A stretch of 64,000 bases of DNA from Azonexus sp. Lineage in GTDB: Bacteria > Pseudomonadota > Gammaproteobacteria > Burkholderiales > Rhodocyclaceae. The stretch is taken from assembly GCF_023150235.1 (NCBI RefSeq), contig NZ_JAKLLH010000006.1, positions 62,001 through 126,000 of the forward strand, written 5' to 3'. The translations under genes and the position numbers were made by a program. Below the pieces are notes generated by a model that did not search any database, was not told the DNA's origin, and saw only the letters and a program-made list of their open reading frames with translations. Numbering within the stretch: position 1 is the stretch's first letter; the number at the start of each line of letters is the position of its first letter. Positions 1 to 9,078 of this stretch are shown here, in pieces.

Positions 1-2904
1 GGCGGTGAATTGGGCGCCGAACAGCGCATGCCCCGGCATCACGCCAATGATGGTCAGCGGAATCGGCGCCATGATGATCAGCGGCACCAGATAGCTGCCG
101 AAGTGCGCGACCACCAGCAGGTAGATCAGGATCAGCCCGACCGCGTAAGCGAGGCCCATGTCGCGGAAGGTTTCGTAGGTCACCTGCCACTCGCCGTCCC
201 ACTTGATGCTGTAGCCGGCGTAGGGGTCGGCCGGCGGGCGGATGAACCATTCGCCGAGCCTGCCGCCCTCGGGCAGCGCCAGATCCTTGAGCCGCGCACG
301 GATGTCGAACATCCCGTAGAGCGGCGAATCGAGCGGCCCGCCCATGTCGCCGATGACGTAACTCACCGGCAGCAGGTCCTTGTGGTAGATCGCCTTTTCG
401 CGCGCCACGTCGCGTACCTCGACCAGCTCGGAAACCGCGATCAGGCGCCCGTCGCGCGAGCGCACGCGCAGCTTGAGCAGGCTGTCGAGGCTGGCCTGCT
501 GCTCGGCCGGCAGCACGATGCGCACCGGGATTTCGAACTTGGACTCGGTATTGCGCGCCGGCGTCACATCCAGCCCGGCCAGCCCCATCCCGACCACCTC
601 GACGATGTCGCTTTGCGCGACGCCAAGCTGCGCCGCCTTGGCCTGCAATACGTGCAGCACCAGCTTGCGCGCGTCGGCCTCGACGTAATCGTCGACCGCG
701 ACCACGTCCGGCGTCTCGGCAAAGGCGGCGCGTACCCGTTTGGCGACCGCCATCTGGCCGGCGTAGTCCGGGCCATAGACCTCGGCGACAATCGGCGCGA
801 GCACCGGCGGCCCCGGCGGCACTTCGACCACCTTGGCGACGCCGCCGTTGCGCCGGCCAATCGCCTCGATTCGTTCGCGCAGCGCCACCGCGATCTCGTG
901 GCTTTTCTGCGAACGATGTTGCTTGTCGGCGAGATTGACCTGAATATCGCCTTTTTCCGGCGTCGACCGTAGATAGTACTGACGCACCAGGCCGTTGAAG
1001 TTGATCGGGCTGGCGGTGCCGGCGTAGGCCTGGTAATTGACCACCTCGGGCACCTGCGCCAGCTCACCGCCGATTTCGTGCAGCACGCGTGCGGTTTCCT
1101 CGACCGGCGTGCCGACCGGCAGATCGACGACGATCTGGAATTCGCTCTTGTTGTCGAAGGGCAGCATCTTCAGCACCACCAACTGGAAGTACGCCAGCGA
1201 CAGCGAACCGGCGATCAGCAGCAACACCGCGAGCGCCAGCTTGCGCCGGGCGGTGGCGCCGCGCAGCGGGTCGAGGAAGGGCGTCAGCAGGCGGCGGAAG
1301 CTCCGGTCGAGGCCGGCGTCTAGCCGCGAGGGTGAAGGCAAGGGTGCCGCCCCGGCACCGGCAGCCGGCGCATGCGCCCGCATCAGCTTGCCGGCCAGCC
1401 AGGGGGTAACGACAAAGGCAATCGCCAGCGAAATCGCCATCCCCAGCGACGAATTGATCGGGATCGGGCTCATGTACGGCCCCATCAGGCCGCTGACGAA
1501 GGCCATCGGCAAGAGCGCGGCGATCACCGTCAGCGTTGCCAGAATGGTCGGCCCGCCGACCTCGTCGACCGCCGCCGGGATGATGTCCAGCAAGCCTTTC
1601 TCCGGGTGCAGCCCCTGCCAGCGGTGGATGTTCTCGACCACCACAATCGCGTCATCGACCAGGATGCCGATGGAAAAGATCAACGCGAACAGCGACACCC
1701 GGTTGAGGGTGAAGCCCCAGGCCCAGGACGCGAACAGCGTCGCCGCCAGGGTCAGCGTCACCGCCAGGCCGACGATCAGCGCCTCGCGCCGGCCGAGGGC
1801 GAAGAAGACCAGCGCGACGACGAAAGCGGTGGCAAAGATCAGCTTGCCGATCAGCTTTTGCGCCTTTTCGCTGGCGGTGGCGCCGTAATTGCGGGTGACG
1901 CTGACCTCGATCCCGTCCGGGATCACGGTATTTTTCAGGCTCTCGATCCGCTGCAGCGCGGCGCTGGCGACATCGGCGGCATTGACCCCGGGCTGCTTCG
2001 ACAACTGCAGGGTCACCGCCGGAAATTCGCCGTCGCGGCTGCCGATCCAGGCGTAGCGCTTGGGCTGGTCGGGGCCGTCGTCGACGCGGGCAACGTCGGC
2101 GACATGCACCGGCTTGCGCGCCCCGGCCTCGCCGCGCGCGGCGACCACCAGTTGGCGCACGTCGGCGGCGGATTCAAGATAGGTGCCGGTCTGCACCAGC
2201 AATTCGCGGTTGCCGGCGACCAGGCTACCCGACGACTGCAGGGCGTTGGAGAGCTTGAGCGCCGCCGCCACGTCCTGCGGCGTCACCCCGTGCGCGGTCA
2301 TCCGCTCCGGGTCGAGCAGGACGCGGATCGCGTGTTCCGGGCCGCCGAGGGTGGACACGTCGCGCGTGCCCTTGATCCGCTTGAGTTCGATCTCGACCGC
2401 ACGCGCCACCTGCTGCAGGTCGTAGGCCGAACGCTCGGGATCGCGGGTCCAGAAAGTCAGGCCGAGGATGGGTACGTCGTCGATGCCGCGCGGCTTGATC
2501 AGCGGTTCAGCCACGCCGAGATTGGGCGGCAGCCAGTCGCGGTGCGAGTGCACGGTGTCGTACAGGCGCAGCACCGCGTCGTTGTATTTGACGCCGACCT
2601 CGAACTGCACGGTAATCACCGCCTGGCCGGGCCGCGCCATCGAGAACACATGCTCGACCCCGTGCATCCGCGACAACACCTGCTCGGCCGGGCGCGCGAC
2701 CAGGTTTTCGACATCCTTGGCCGAAGCGCCGGGAAAGGCGACCAATACATCGGCCATGGTCACGTCGATCTGCGGCTCTTCCTCGCGCGGCGTCACCAGC
2801 GTTGCAAAGACACCGAGCAGCAGCGCGACCAGCGCCAGCAGCGGTGTCATCCGTGAATCGAGAAAGGCGGCGGCGATCCGCCCGGAAACCCCGAGCCGGC
2901 TCAT
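1..2904 (-). CDS. RND efflux transporter permease (AcrB-like), 3' end cut by window
   Basis: This is the inner-membrane, proton-driven pump subunit of a tripartite RND exporter. The frame opens at ATG 2902-2904 (MSRLGVSGRI...) and runs about 968 residues to the window edge without a stop, so the last transmembrane helices are missing. After the first membrane helix comes the periplasmic porter region (DVTMADVLVAFPGASAKDVE), then the helix block with the conserved RND segment GILVDDAIVVVENIHR. A second porter half follows. The ATG overlaps the stop of the upstream adaptor gene by 4 bp (ATGA), which indicates translational coupling. It resembles the HAE1/AcrB side of the superfamily more than heavy-metal CzcA pumps, but the substrate cannot be read from sequence. 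No outer-membrane partner is visible in the window part. A degenerate copy of the local palindromic repeat lies in frame at 949-970. Confidence 0.9.
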   Translation of the reverse strand, partial: MSRLGVSGRIAAAFLDSRMTPLLALVALLLGVFATLVTPREEEPQIDVTMADVLVAFPGASAKDVENLVARPAEQVLSRMHGVEHVFSMARPGQAVITVQFEVGVKYNDAVLRLYDTVHSHRDWLPPNLGVAEPLIKPRGIDDVPILGLTFWTRDPERSAYDLQQVARAVEIELKRIKGTRDVSTLGGPEHAIRVLLDPERMTAHGVTPQDVAAALKLSNALQSSGSLVAGNRELLVQTGTYLESAADVRQLVVAARGEAGARKPVHVADVARVDDGPDQPKRYAWIGSRDGEFPAVTLQLSKQPGVNAADVASAALQRIESLKNTVIPDGIEVSVTRNYGATASEKAQKLIGKLIFATAFVVALVFFALGRREALIVGLAVTLTLAATLFASWAWGFTLNRVSLFALIFSIGILVDDAIVVVENIHRWQGLHPEKGLLDIIPAAVDEVGGPTILATLTVIAALLPMAFVSGLMGPYMSPIPINSSLGMAISLAIAFVVTPWLAGKLMRAHAPAAGAGAAPLPSPSRLDAGLDRSFRRLLTPFLDPLRGATARRKLALAVLLLIAGSLSLAYFQLVVLKMLPFDNKSEFQIVVDLPVGTPVEETARVLHEIGGELAQVPEVVNYQAYAGTASPINFNGLVRQYYLRSTPEKGDIQVNLADKQHRSQKSHEIAVALRERIEAIGRRNGGVAKVVEVPPGPPVLAPIVAEVYGPDYAGQMAVAKRVRAAFAETPDVVAVDDYVEADARKLVLHVLQAKAAQLGVAQSDIVEVVGMGLAGLDVTPARNTESKFEIPVRIVLPAEQQASLDSLLKLRVRSRDGRLIAVSELVEVRDVAREKAIYHKDLLPVSYVIGDMGGPLDSPLYGMFDIRARLKDLALPEGGRLGEWFIRPPADPYAGYSIKWDGEWQVTYETFRDMGLAYAVGLILIYLLVVAHFGSYLVPLIIMAPIPLTIIGVMPGHALFGAQFTA

Positions 2905-3929
2905 TTCGCCCCCGCGCGAATCTGGATCGCGGCACGCACCGGATCGGTGACCACCCGCTCACCCACGGTCAACCCGGCCAGCACCTCGATTTCCTGCCCC
3001 GCCTGCGCTTCGCCCAGGCGCAACTGGCGCAGCGTCAGCCGGCCGTCGGCCGCTTGCACATAAACCGCCGCGACTTCGCCCCGGCGCACCACCGCCGCCT
3101 GCGGCACGGTCAGCTTGTCGGCCTCGCCGCTCAGGAAGCGGACTCGGGCAAAAGTCCCCGGCATCGCCTCGGTGGCTGCCGGCAGGGTGATCCGTACCGT
3201 CGTCGCATGCGTCGCCGCATCCGCGGTCGGCAGCACCTGCACCGCCCCCGCCGCCACCGCGACCTGGCGGCCAAGTTCGGGAAACTCGACCAGCGCCCCG
3301 CGCTGGCTGCGCAATTGCGGCAAGCGATGCTGCGGCACGCTGGCGCTGACACGCAAGCCGCCCGGCTGGTAAATGGTGAACAGCGGCGCCCCCGGCATCG
3401 CCATGTCGCCGGCCTCGGCGTGGCGCCGGGCAACGATCCCGGCCAGCGGTGCCACCACCGTCGCATGGCTCTGCCCGGCACTGGCCGCGCTGCGCTGCGC
3501 CGCCGCCGCGTCGAGGTCGGCACGCGCCTTGTCGAGTGCCGCCGGGCTCATGAATTTTTGCCCGACCAGCGCCTGGGTCCGCTCAAAATTCGCCTTGGCA
3601 TTGCGGTACTGCGCCTCGGCCGCCCGCGCCGCCTCCTCCGCCTCGCGCGCGTCGATCCGCGCCAGCAACTCGCCCTTCTTCACCACCTGCCCGGCGTCGG
3701 CACGCACCTCCAGCACCCGCCCCGGCACCTGGCTGCCGACCGTGGCCTGAAGCACCGCCTCGACGGTGGACTCGACGGCAAAGCCACCGGCAATTCGCTG
3801 CGGCTGCACCGCCACCGTCGGCAAGGGCTCGCCCGCTGCTGCCACGGTCGACCAGACCCAGGCGGCAAAAAGCAGGCTGCGACAAGGGGAAGAACAAGAA
3901 CGGAAGTTCAGGGAAAGGAGAGTCGGCAT
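2901..3929 (-). CDS. RND efflux periplasmic adaptor (HlyD/AcrA membrane fusion protein)
   Basis: This 342-residue adaptor links the RND pump to an outer-membrane channel. An N-terminal signal-like segment (residues about 10-32, ending AAWVWSTVAAAG) precedes the barrel-sandwich half-motif (VGSQVPGRVLEVRADAGQVVKKGELLARID). An alpha-helical hairpin (EEAARAAEAQYRNAKANFERTQAL), the second lipoyl half (GIVARRHAEAGDMAMPGAPLFTI) and beta-barrel domains follow. Its stop overlaps the permease start. The start codon has no convincing ribosome-binding site, so the true start could be slightly different. The operon order adaptor-permease is standard. No regulator gene is adjacent on the visible side. An AT-rich stretch near 3990-4015, just upstream, is the likely promoter region. 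Confidence 0.88.
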   Translation of the reverse strand: MPTLLSLNFRSCSSPCRSLLFAAWVWSTVAAAGEPLPTVAVQPQRIAGGFAVESTVEAVLQATVGSQVPGRVLEVRADAGQVVKKGELLARIDAREAEEAARAAEAQYRNAKANFERTQALVGQKFMSPAALDKARADLDAAAAQRSAASAGQSHATVVAPLAGIVARRHAEAGDMAMPGAPLFTIYQPGGLRVSASVPQHRLPQLRSQRGALVEFPELGRQVAVAAGAVQVLPTADAATHATTVRITLPAATEAMPGTFARVRFLSGEADKLTVPQAAVVRRGEVAAVYVQAADGRLTLRQLRLGEAQAGQEIEVLAGLTVGERVVTDPVRAAIQIRAGAK

Positions 3930-4132
3930 GCGGGCACCAGAAGCGAAAACGCCGCGCGGGGGGAAATGCTGTGCAACCCCCTGTCGGCAAGGAATATAAG
4001 AATACTCTAATAATCAGCTTTCCACCAGCCGCCGCCGGCGCGCACTCCCGTGTCTGGCCAGGTCGCTCCCGAAACCCCCTCGCCGGAGCGACGGCGGCCA
4101 AAAGCCGCCTTTTCGTCGAGATCGAGCGACGG
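3930..4132. promoter_or_regulatory. Intergenic AT-rich promoter region upstream of the efflux operon
   Basis: The 203 bp between the two minus-strand genes contain an AT-rich island around 3990-4015 in otherwise GC-rich DNA. Within it AGAATACTCT (3999-4008) is a near-palindrome with one mismatch per arm, which could be a repressor site. No exact sigma70 hexamer pair was identified, so assignment as the promoter/operator of the efflux operon is inference from base composition and position only. Confidence 0.3.
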
Positions 4133-6085
4133 TTACTGGTGCAGCAGGCGCTGTTCGGCGGCCGCGACCGCGTCCGCGGCTCCGAGCACGACGACAACGT
4201 CGCCGGCTTCCAGGCGGGTTTCGGGAAGTGGCTCGACAGCCTTGATCCCGCGTCGGCGAATGGCGCTGACCTCGCAACCAAGGTGGATCAGGTCCAGCTC
4301 GGCCAGCGTCCGCCCGACCGCCCGCGCGCCCGGCGTGAGCAGGACCGAGTGCAGGCGCGATTGCCGCGACTCTTCCTCGTCGCGGTCGGTCACCCCGCGA
4401 TAGTAGCCGCGCAGCAGGCTATAGCGCTTGGCGCGGATGGTACGGATGCGCTTCAGCACCCGGTTGATCGGCACCCCCAGCAGCACCAGCGCGTGCGAGG
4501 CCAGCATCAAGCTGGCTTCCAGCGTTTCCGGCACGACTTCGGCAGCACCGGCCTTGCTCAGGCGTTCCATGTCCCGCTCATCCGCCGTCCGCACCACGAC
4601 CGGCAACTCCGGTCGCAAAGCCTGCACGTGATGCATGATTTTCTCGGCCAGGCCGGTATCGGCCATGGTCACGATCACCACGCTGGCGCGCATCAGGCCG
4701 GCGGCCATCAAGGCCTCCTTGCGACCGGCATCGCCAAAGACCACGCTCTCGCCGCCGGCCGCCGCCTCGCGGACGCGGTCGGGATCGAGATCGAGCGCGA
4801 TGTAACCCACTCCTTCCTGCCCCAGGAAGCGCGCCAGATACTGGCCATTGCGGCCAAAGCCGCAAAGAATGGCGTGCTTTTCGGTGGTCATCGACTGAGC
4901 CGCGATCTGGGTCAATTGCATCGAGCGCATCAGCCACTCGCTGGCGACGAAACGCATCACCAGCTTTTCGCTGTATTGGACGATGAAGGGAGCGATCAGC
5001 ATCGACAGCACCAACACGGTCAACGCCACCTGTTCGACATTTTTTGGCAAACCGGCAATTTCGCCGAGCAGCACAAAGCCGAATTCGCCACCGGCACACA
5101 GCCAGAGGGCCGTGCGGATCGCGTTGCCGGGACTGGCGCCCAACTGGCGCGAGAACAGGCCGACCACCAGTGCCTTGAGCAGCAACAGGGCCAGCAAGCC
5201 AAGCAGCACCTGCCACCAAAGCCCGAGCAGGATATGCACATCGAGACGCACGCCGATGGTGACGAAGAACAAGCCCATCAGCACATCGCGGAAAGGCTTG
5301 ATGTCCTCTTCCACCTGCAGGCGGAATTCGGTTTCGGAAATCAGCATCCCGGCGACAAAGGCGCCAAGCGCCATCGACAAGCCAGCCAGTTCGGTGACAT
5401 GCGCCAGCGCCAGCGTAATCAGCAGCACATTGAGGACGAACACCTCGGGCGAGCGGGCGCGGGCGACGAAATGGAACCACTTGCGCATCCAGCGCTGGCC
5501 GAAAACCAGGATCACCGCCAGCACCACCACCGCCTTGAACAGCGCCAGACCGAGCAGCATCGCCAGCTTTTCCGGCGGTTGGGTCAATGCCGGAATCACC
5601 ACCAGCAGGGGCACCACCGCCAGGTCCTGAAAGAGCAGCACGCCGAGCACCTCACGCCCGTGCGGCGAATCGAGCTGCATCCGCTCGGCCAGCAACTTGG
5701 TCAGCACCGCCGTCGACGACATCGCGAACAGGCCGCCCAGCGCGATCCCGTGCTGCCACGATATCCCCAGCAGAATCAGCACGCCAGTAGCCAGAATCTG
5801 CGTCACCACCACCTGTAGCAGGCCGAGACCGAAGACGATGCGCTTCATCGCATACAGCTTGGGCAGAGAGAACTCCAGCCCGATCGAGAACATCAGGAAA
5901 ACGACGCCGAACTCGGCCAGATGCGAGGCGGTCTGCACGTCACCCATCAGGTTCAGCGCATGCGGCCCGATCAGGCTGCCGACAGCCAGGTAACCCAATA
6001 CCGGCGGCAAGTTGAAACGGCGGAAAACGACGACGGCGAGGACCGAAGCCCCCAGCAGCAGCAGGACGAGAGAGAGTGCGCTCAA
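4133..6085 (-). CDS. KefB/KefC-type monovalent cation:proton antiporter (CPA2 family)
   Basis: This inner-membrane antiporter has a dozen hydrophobic segments (SLVLLLLGASVLAVVVFRRF to about residue 375) followed by a cytosolic RCK/TrkA-N domain with the nucleotide-binding loop CGFGRNGQYLARFLG. A C-terminal TrkA-C domain (GARAVGRTLAELDLIHLGCEV...) ends the protein. This order is typical of KefB/KefC-like potassium efflux systems, usually gated by glutathione adducts or nucleotides. The start is uncertain. The frame stays open further upstream to an ATG at 6136, but that would run through the promoter of the divergent kdsD. The family N-terminus matches better with TTG at 6083-6085. No KefF/KefG-type ancillary gene is adjacent. 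The gene is divergent from kdsD. Confidence 0.87.
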   Translation of the reverse strand: MSALSLVLLLLGASVLAVVVFRRFNLPPVLGYLAVGSLIGPHALNLMGDVQTASHLAEFGVVFLMFSIGLEFSLPKLYAMKRIVFGLGLLQVVVTQILATGVLILLGISWQHGIALGGLFAMSSTAVLTKLLAERMQLDSPHGREVLGVLLFQDLAVVPLLVVIPALTQPPEKLAMLLGLALFKAVVVLAVILVFGQRWMRKWFHFVARARSPEVFVLNVLLITLALAHVTELAGLSMALGAFVAGMLISETEFRLQVEEDIKPFRDVLMGLFFVTIGVRLDVHILLGLWWQVLLGLLALLLLKALVVGLFSRQLGASPGNAIRTALWLCAGGEFGFVLLGEIAGLPKNVEQVALTVLVLSMLIAPFIVQYSEKLVMRFVASEWLMRSMQLTQIAAQSMTTEKHAILCGFGRNGQYLARFLGQEGVGYIALDLDPDRVREAAAGGESVVFGDAGRKEALMAAGLMRASVVIVTMADTGLAEKIMHHVQALRPELPVVVRTADERDMERLSKAGAAEVVPETLEASLMLASHALVLLGVPINRVLKRIRTIRAKRYSLLRGYYRGVTDRDEEESRQSRLHSVLLTPGARAVGRTLAELDLIHLGCEVSAIRRRGIKAVEPLPETRLEAGDVVVVLGAADAVAAAEQRLLHQ

Positions 6086-6106
6086 GGGTGATTTTTTCGA
6101 TTCGGG

Positions 6107-6112
6107 TATACT
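6107..6112 (+). promoter_or_regulatory. Candidate extended -10 of the kdsD promoter
   Basis: TATACT preceded by GGG at 6104-6106 lies 27 bp before the kdsD ATG, in the gap between the divergent antiporter and kdsD. A good -35 hexamer was not seen. The assignment is by position and similarity to TATAAT. Confidence 0.35.
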
Positions 6113-6138
6113 TCGCCCATCATAACCGCAGCCCATCC

Positions 6139-7146
6139 ATGAACCCAAGTCCGTCCGTCCCCGTCGCGCCTGCCTTTGCACCCGAACAGGCGCTCGCCCT
6201 CGGGCGCCGCACCCTGGCCATCGAAGCGGCGGCCGTCGCCGCGCTGGAAGCCCGCCTCGACGCCAGCTTTGTCGGCGCCGTCCGCTGCATCCTCGACAGC
6301 CCCGGCCGCGTGATCGTCAGCGGCATGGGCAAATCCGGCCACGTTGCCCGCAAAATTGCCGCGACGATGGCCAGTACCGGTACCCCGGCCTATTTCGTAC
6401 ACCCCGGCGAAGCCAGCCACGGCGACCTCGGGATGATCGCCCGCGGCGACGTGTTGCTGGCGCTGTCGAACTCCGGCGAATCGGAAGAGCTGCTGCGCAT
6501 CGTCCCGGCCGTCAAGCGCCAGGGCGCCCGCCTGATCGCGATGACGGGCGTTCCGACCTCGACGCTGGCGCGTGAAGCCGACATCCACCTCGATGCCGGG
6601 GTCGCCCAGGAGGCCTGCCCGCTCAACCTGGCACCGACCGCCAGCACCACCGCGGCCCTGGCCCTCGGCGACGCCCTCGCCGTCGCGCTGCTCAATGCTC
6701 GCGGCTTCAGCCCGGAAGATTTCGCCCGCTCGCACCCCGGCGGCTCGCTCGGCCGCCGCCTGTTGACCCACGTCCGTGACGTGATGCGCGAACGCGCCCG
6801 GGTTCCCGTCGTCGACGCTGGCGCCCTGATCGGCGAAGCCATCGTCGCCATGTCGCGAGGCGGCCTCGGACTGGTCGCCGTGATCGACCGGGAACAGCGG
6901 CCGCTCGGCATTTTCACCGACGGTGACCTGCGCCGTGCCTTCGAGAAACAACTCGATCTGCACACCGCGCGGATCGGCGAAGTGATGCACCCGGCGCCGC
7001 ATGCCATCGCGCCCGACAAGCTCGCCGTCGAAGCCGTCGAAATGATGGAGCGCCTGCGCATCAACGCCCTCCTCGTCGTTGACCACGAAGGCTTGCTGAT
7101 CGGCGCCCTCAACATGCACGACCTCTTTACCGCCAAGGTCATCTGA
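6139..7146 (+). CDS. kdsD: D-arabinose 5-phosphate isomerase
   Basis: The enzyme interconverts ribulose 5-phosphate and arabinose 5-phosphate, the first step of Kdo synthesis for lipopolysaccharide. The 335-residue protein has an N-terminal SIS sugar-isomerase domain (VIVSGMGKSGHVARKIAATMASTG, then SNSGESEELLRI) and two C-terminal CBS domains (from about residue 210, including VIDREQRPLGIFTDGDLRR). This is the normal KdsD/KpsF architecture and length. The start chosen is ATG 6139 (MNPSPSVPV), because an upstream extension would overlap the promoter. It is followed directly by kdsC with a TGATG overlap, giving a kdsD-kdsC-lptC-lptA operon. Gene context separates it from the GutQ and KpsF paralogues of the same family. 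Confidence 0.95.
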   Translation: MNPSPSVPVAPAFAPEQALALGRRTLAIEAAAVAALEARLDASFVGAVRCILDSPGRVIVSGMGKSGHVARKIAATMASTGTPAYFVHPGEASHGDLGMIARGDVLLALSNSGESEELLRIVPAVKRQGARLIAMTGVPTSTLAREADIHLDAGVAQEACPLNLAPTASTTAALALGDALAVALLNARGFSPEDFARSHPGGSLGRRLLTHVRDVMRERARVPVVDAGALIGEAIVAMSRGGLGLVAVIDREQRPLGIFTDGDLRRAFEKQLDLHTARIGEVMHPAPHAIAPDKLAVEAVEMMERLRINALLVVDHEGLLIGALNMHDLFTAKVI

Positions 7147-7697
7147 TGAAACAAAAACTCGCGCAAGCCCGCGCCACCCGCATCCGCCTGATCGCCTTCG
7201 ACATCGACGGCGTCATGACCGATGGCGGACTGCACTACACCGACGACGGCCACGAACTGAAGACCTTCAACGTTCAGGACGGACTCGCTCTCAAACTGTT
7301 GCAGAGTGTCGGCCTGGAACTGGCGATCATCACCGGCCGCAACTCCGGCGTGGTCGCCAAACGAGCCGCCGACCTGGGCATCCTTCATGTATTCCAGGGA
7401 ATCGGCGACAAGCTGAGCGTGCTCGACCGCCTCCGCCAGCAACTCGGACTGGGTTGGGATGAGTGTGCCTTCATGGGCGACGATCTGATCGACCTGCGGG
7501 CAATGGCCGCCTGCGGCCTGGCCATCGCTCCGGCCAACGCCCGCCCACTGGTCCGCGAACAGGCGCAATTGCAGACTGGCGCTGCCGGGGGTCAGGGCGC
7601 GGTGCGCGAGGCCGCCGAATTCATTCTCGCCGCCCAGGACAAACTGGACGATGCCTTCGCCCCTTATCGGCAACATGCCTCCGGCGCCAGAACATGA
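7146..7697 (+). CDS. kdsC: 3-deoxy-D-manno-octulosonate 8-phosphate phosphatase
   Basis: This HAD-superfamily phosphatase removes phosphate from Kdo 8-phosphate to give Kdo. At 183 residues it has the usual KdsC size, with no cap domain. HAD motif I is FDIDGVMTDG (nucleophile Asp near residue 20). Motif II is the Thr of IITGRNS. The downstream Lys lies in GDKLS, and motif IV is FMGDDLIDL. The start overlaps the kdsD stop by one base and the stop overlaps the lptC start (ATGA), consistent with coupled translation in one Kdo/LPS-export operon. Confidence 0.96.
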   Translation: MKQKLAQARATRIRLIAFDIDGVMTDGGLHYTDDGHELKTFNVQDGLALKLLQSVGLELAIITGRNSGVVAKRAADLGILHVFQGIGDKLSVLDRLRQQLGLGWDECAFMGDDLIDLRAMAACGLAIAPANARPLVREQAQLQTGAAGGQGAVREAAEFILAAQDKLDDAFAPYRQHASGART

Positions 7698-8275
7698 AAG
7701 CCGCCAGCAACCAGCTGTTCACCATCATTCTGCTGGCCTTGCTGGCGGGTCTGACATTTCTGCTACAAAACGCCGTCGACCGTGATCCAACGGTAAACGA
7801 CGGGAAAAAGCGGCATGATCCGGACGCAATGGCCGAGCATTTCGAAATCCGGCGCTTCGACCATGCAGGACAGCTGAAATACCGCCTGCGGGCTCCTTAT
7901 CTCGAGCATTTCCCCGACGACGACAGCACCGAATTACGCCAGCCGCGGCTCTTCGCCCAGCGGCCGGATGGCGAGCCGCTGACCCTGAGCGCGGACCACG
8001 CCCGCACCGACTCCGGTGCGGAGACCGTATACCTCCGGGGCAATGTCGTCGTCACCCGCCCCGGCATCGCCGGGCAGACCGATACTGTCGCCCGCATGCC
8101 CGACCTGACCGTGCAACCCGATCTCGGCCAAGCGCATACCGACAGCCCGGTACACATCGATCGAGGCACTTCCTGGCTCAGCGGCATCGGCATGCGCCTG
8201 GACAACGATGCCGCCACCTTCACGCTCCTGTCGCAAGTCCGGGGCAGCCACATCCGACAACGAGAACCGCAATGA
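7694..8275 (+). CDS. lptC: LPS export system bitopic protein LptC
   Basis: LptC is the inner-membrane-anchored periplasmic protein that passes lipopolysaccharide from LptB2FG to LptA. The 193-residue product starts with a single membrane anchor (LFTIILLALLAGLTFLLQ, residues about 8-25), followed by a periplasmic beta-jellyroll. Repeats such as LTLSADHARTDSGAETVYLRG are typical of the family. It overlaps kdsC at its start and lptA at its end by 4 bp. The Val-Asp-Arg-Asp segment at 7771-7785 coincides with a short GTCGACCGTG match to the local repeat, but the match does not extend further. Confidence 0.93.
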   Translation: MKAASNQLFTIILLALLAGLTFLLQNAVDRDPTVNDGKKRHDPDAMAEHFEIRRFDHAGQLKYRLRAPYLEHFPDDDSTELRQPRLFAQRPDGEPLTLSADHARTDSGAETVYLRGNVVVTRPGIAGQTDTVARMPDLTVQPDLGQAHTDSPVHIDRGTSWLSGIGMRLDNDAATFTLLSQVRGSHIRQREPQ

Positions 8276-8922
8276 AACTGCGCCCCTCCCGCCTGCTGCT
8301 CTCCTCGCTCATCTGCCTGCTGCTCTCGTCGCCCGGCCATGCCGAGCGCGCCGACCGCGACAAGCCGATGCTGCTTGAAGCCAATCGCGTCACCATCGAC
8401 GATGCCAGGAAACTGCAAATCCTCGAAGGCGATGTCGTCCTGACCAAAGGCAGCCTGATACTCAAGGCCGAGCGCATCGTCGTCAGCGAAGATGCCCACG
8501 GCTTCCAGAAGGGAATCGCCTTCGGTGGCCGCAACACCTTGGCGCGCTTCCGCCAGAAGCGTGAAGGCAAGGACGAATACGTCGAAGGCCAGGCCGAACG
8601 TATCGAATACAGCAGTCGGGACGAAATCGCCGAATTATTCCACCGCGCCTGGGTGCGCAGCGGCGAGGACGAAATCAGGGGCGACTACATCTGGTACGAC
8701 GCCATCGGCGAGAAATACATGGCCAGCGTCGAGGAGCGGAAGACATCCGGCACACCACCTCCCCGGGTGCGGGCCGTGATCCAGCCACGCAACAAGGGAA
8801 GCGCGCCCGAAGCCGCCGCCACGCCGCGCAACGATGCATTGCAACTGCGTGGAACAGGCAGCATCGCCCCAGTCCAGCACCTCGAAACGGAAGCGGCAAT
8901 CAAAAGGCAAACGCCTGATTAA
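8272..8922 (+). CDS. lptA: LPS transport periplasmic protein LptA
   Basis: LptA forms the periplasmic bridge of the Lpt machine. The product has a cleavable signal peptide (residues 1-24, ending SPGHA). An OstA-type beta-jellyroll follows (LLEANRVTIDDARKLQILEGDVVLTKGSLILKAERI), with a proline- and alanine-rich C-terminal tail of about 50 residues that should be disordered. At 216 residues it is slightly longer than enteric LptA. It is the last gene of the kdsD-kdsC-lptC-lptA run. The lptB-rpoN genes that usually follow in proteobacteria are absent, and phasin genes come next instead. Confidence 0.92.
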   Translation: MKLRPSRLLLSSLICLLLSSPGHAERADRDKPMLLEANRVTIDDARKLQILEGDVVLTKGSLILKAERIVVSEDAHGFQKGIAFGGRNTLARFRQKREGKDEYVEGQAERIEYSSRDEIAELFHRAWVRSGEDEIRGDYIWYDAIGEKYMASVEERKTSGTPPPRVRAVIQPRNKGSAPEAAATPRNDALQLRGTGSIAPVQHLETEAAIKRQTPD

Positions 8923-8962
8923 AAACGATTAAAAAGCAATTGCTGCGGCGCACAAAAAAGAG

Positions 8963-8990
8963 TTGACAGGGCGCGCGCGACCTCTATAAT
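8963..8990 (+). promoter_or_regulatory. Strong sigma70 promoter of the phasin gene
   Basis: A perfect TTGACA (8963-8968) and a perfect TATAAT (8985-8990) are separated by 16 bp, about 90 bp before the phasin start. It is the best sigma70 match noticed in the window and agrees with phasins being among the most abundant proteins in PHA-accumulating cells. Confidence 0.85.
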
Positions 8991-9001
8991 ATCGCTCATG
9001 A

Positions 9002-9015
9002 TGCAGTGCAACATG
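9002..9015 (+). promoter_or_regulatory. Putative PhaR-type operator in the phasin leader
   Basis: TGCAGTGCA lies just downstream of the predicted transcription start. PHA regulators of the PhaR family bind TGC-rich sites near phasin promoters, so this is a plausible repressor site. The call rests on resemblance and position only. Confidence 0.3.
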
Positions 9016-9078
9016 AAGCATAAATGACGGTACTGCCGGTTTTCGCCGCAATACATGACTGACATTCAGGAGATACCC

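Noticed and set aside
3971-5818. A 615-residue plus-strand open frame opposite the KefB-like gene
   Set aside because: It is rich in His, Gln and Arg as typical for antisense of a GC-rich membrane-protein gene and shows no domain.
7771-7785. GTCGACCGTG within lptC as a repeat-family member
   Set aside because: Only the half-core matches and the flanks show no symmetry, so it fits coding for Val-Asp-Arg-Asp by chance.
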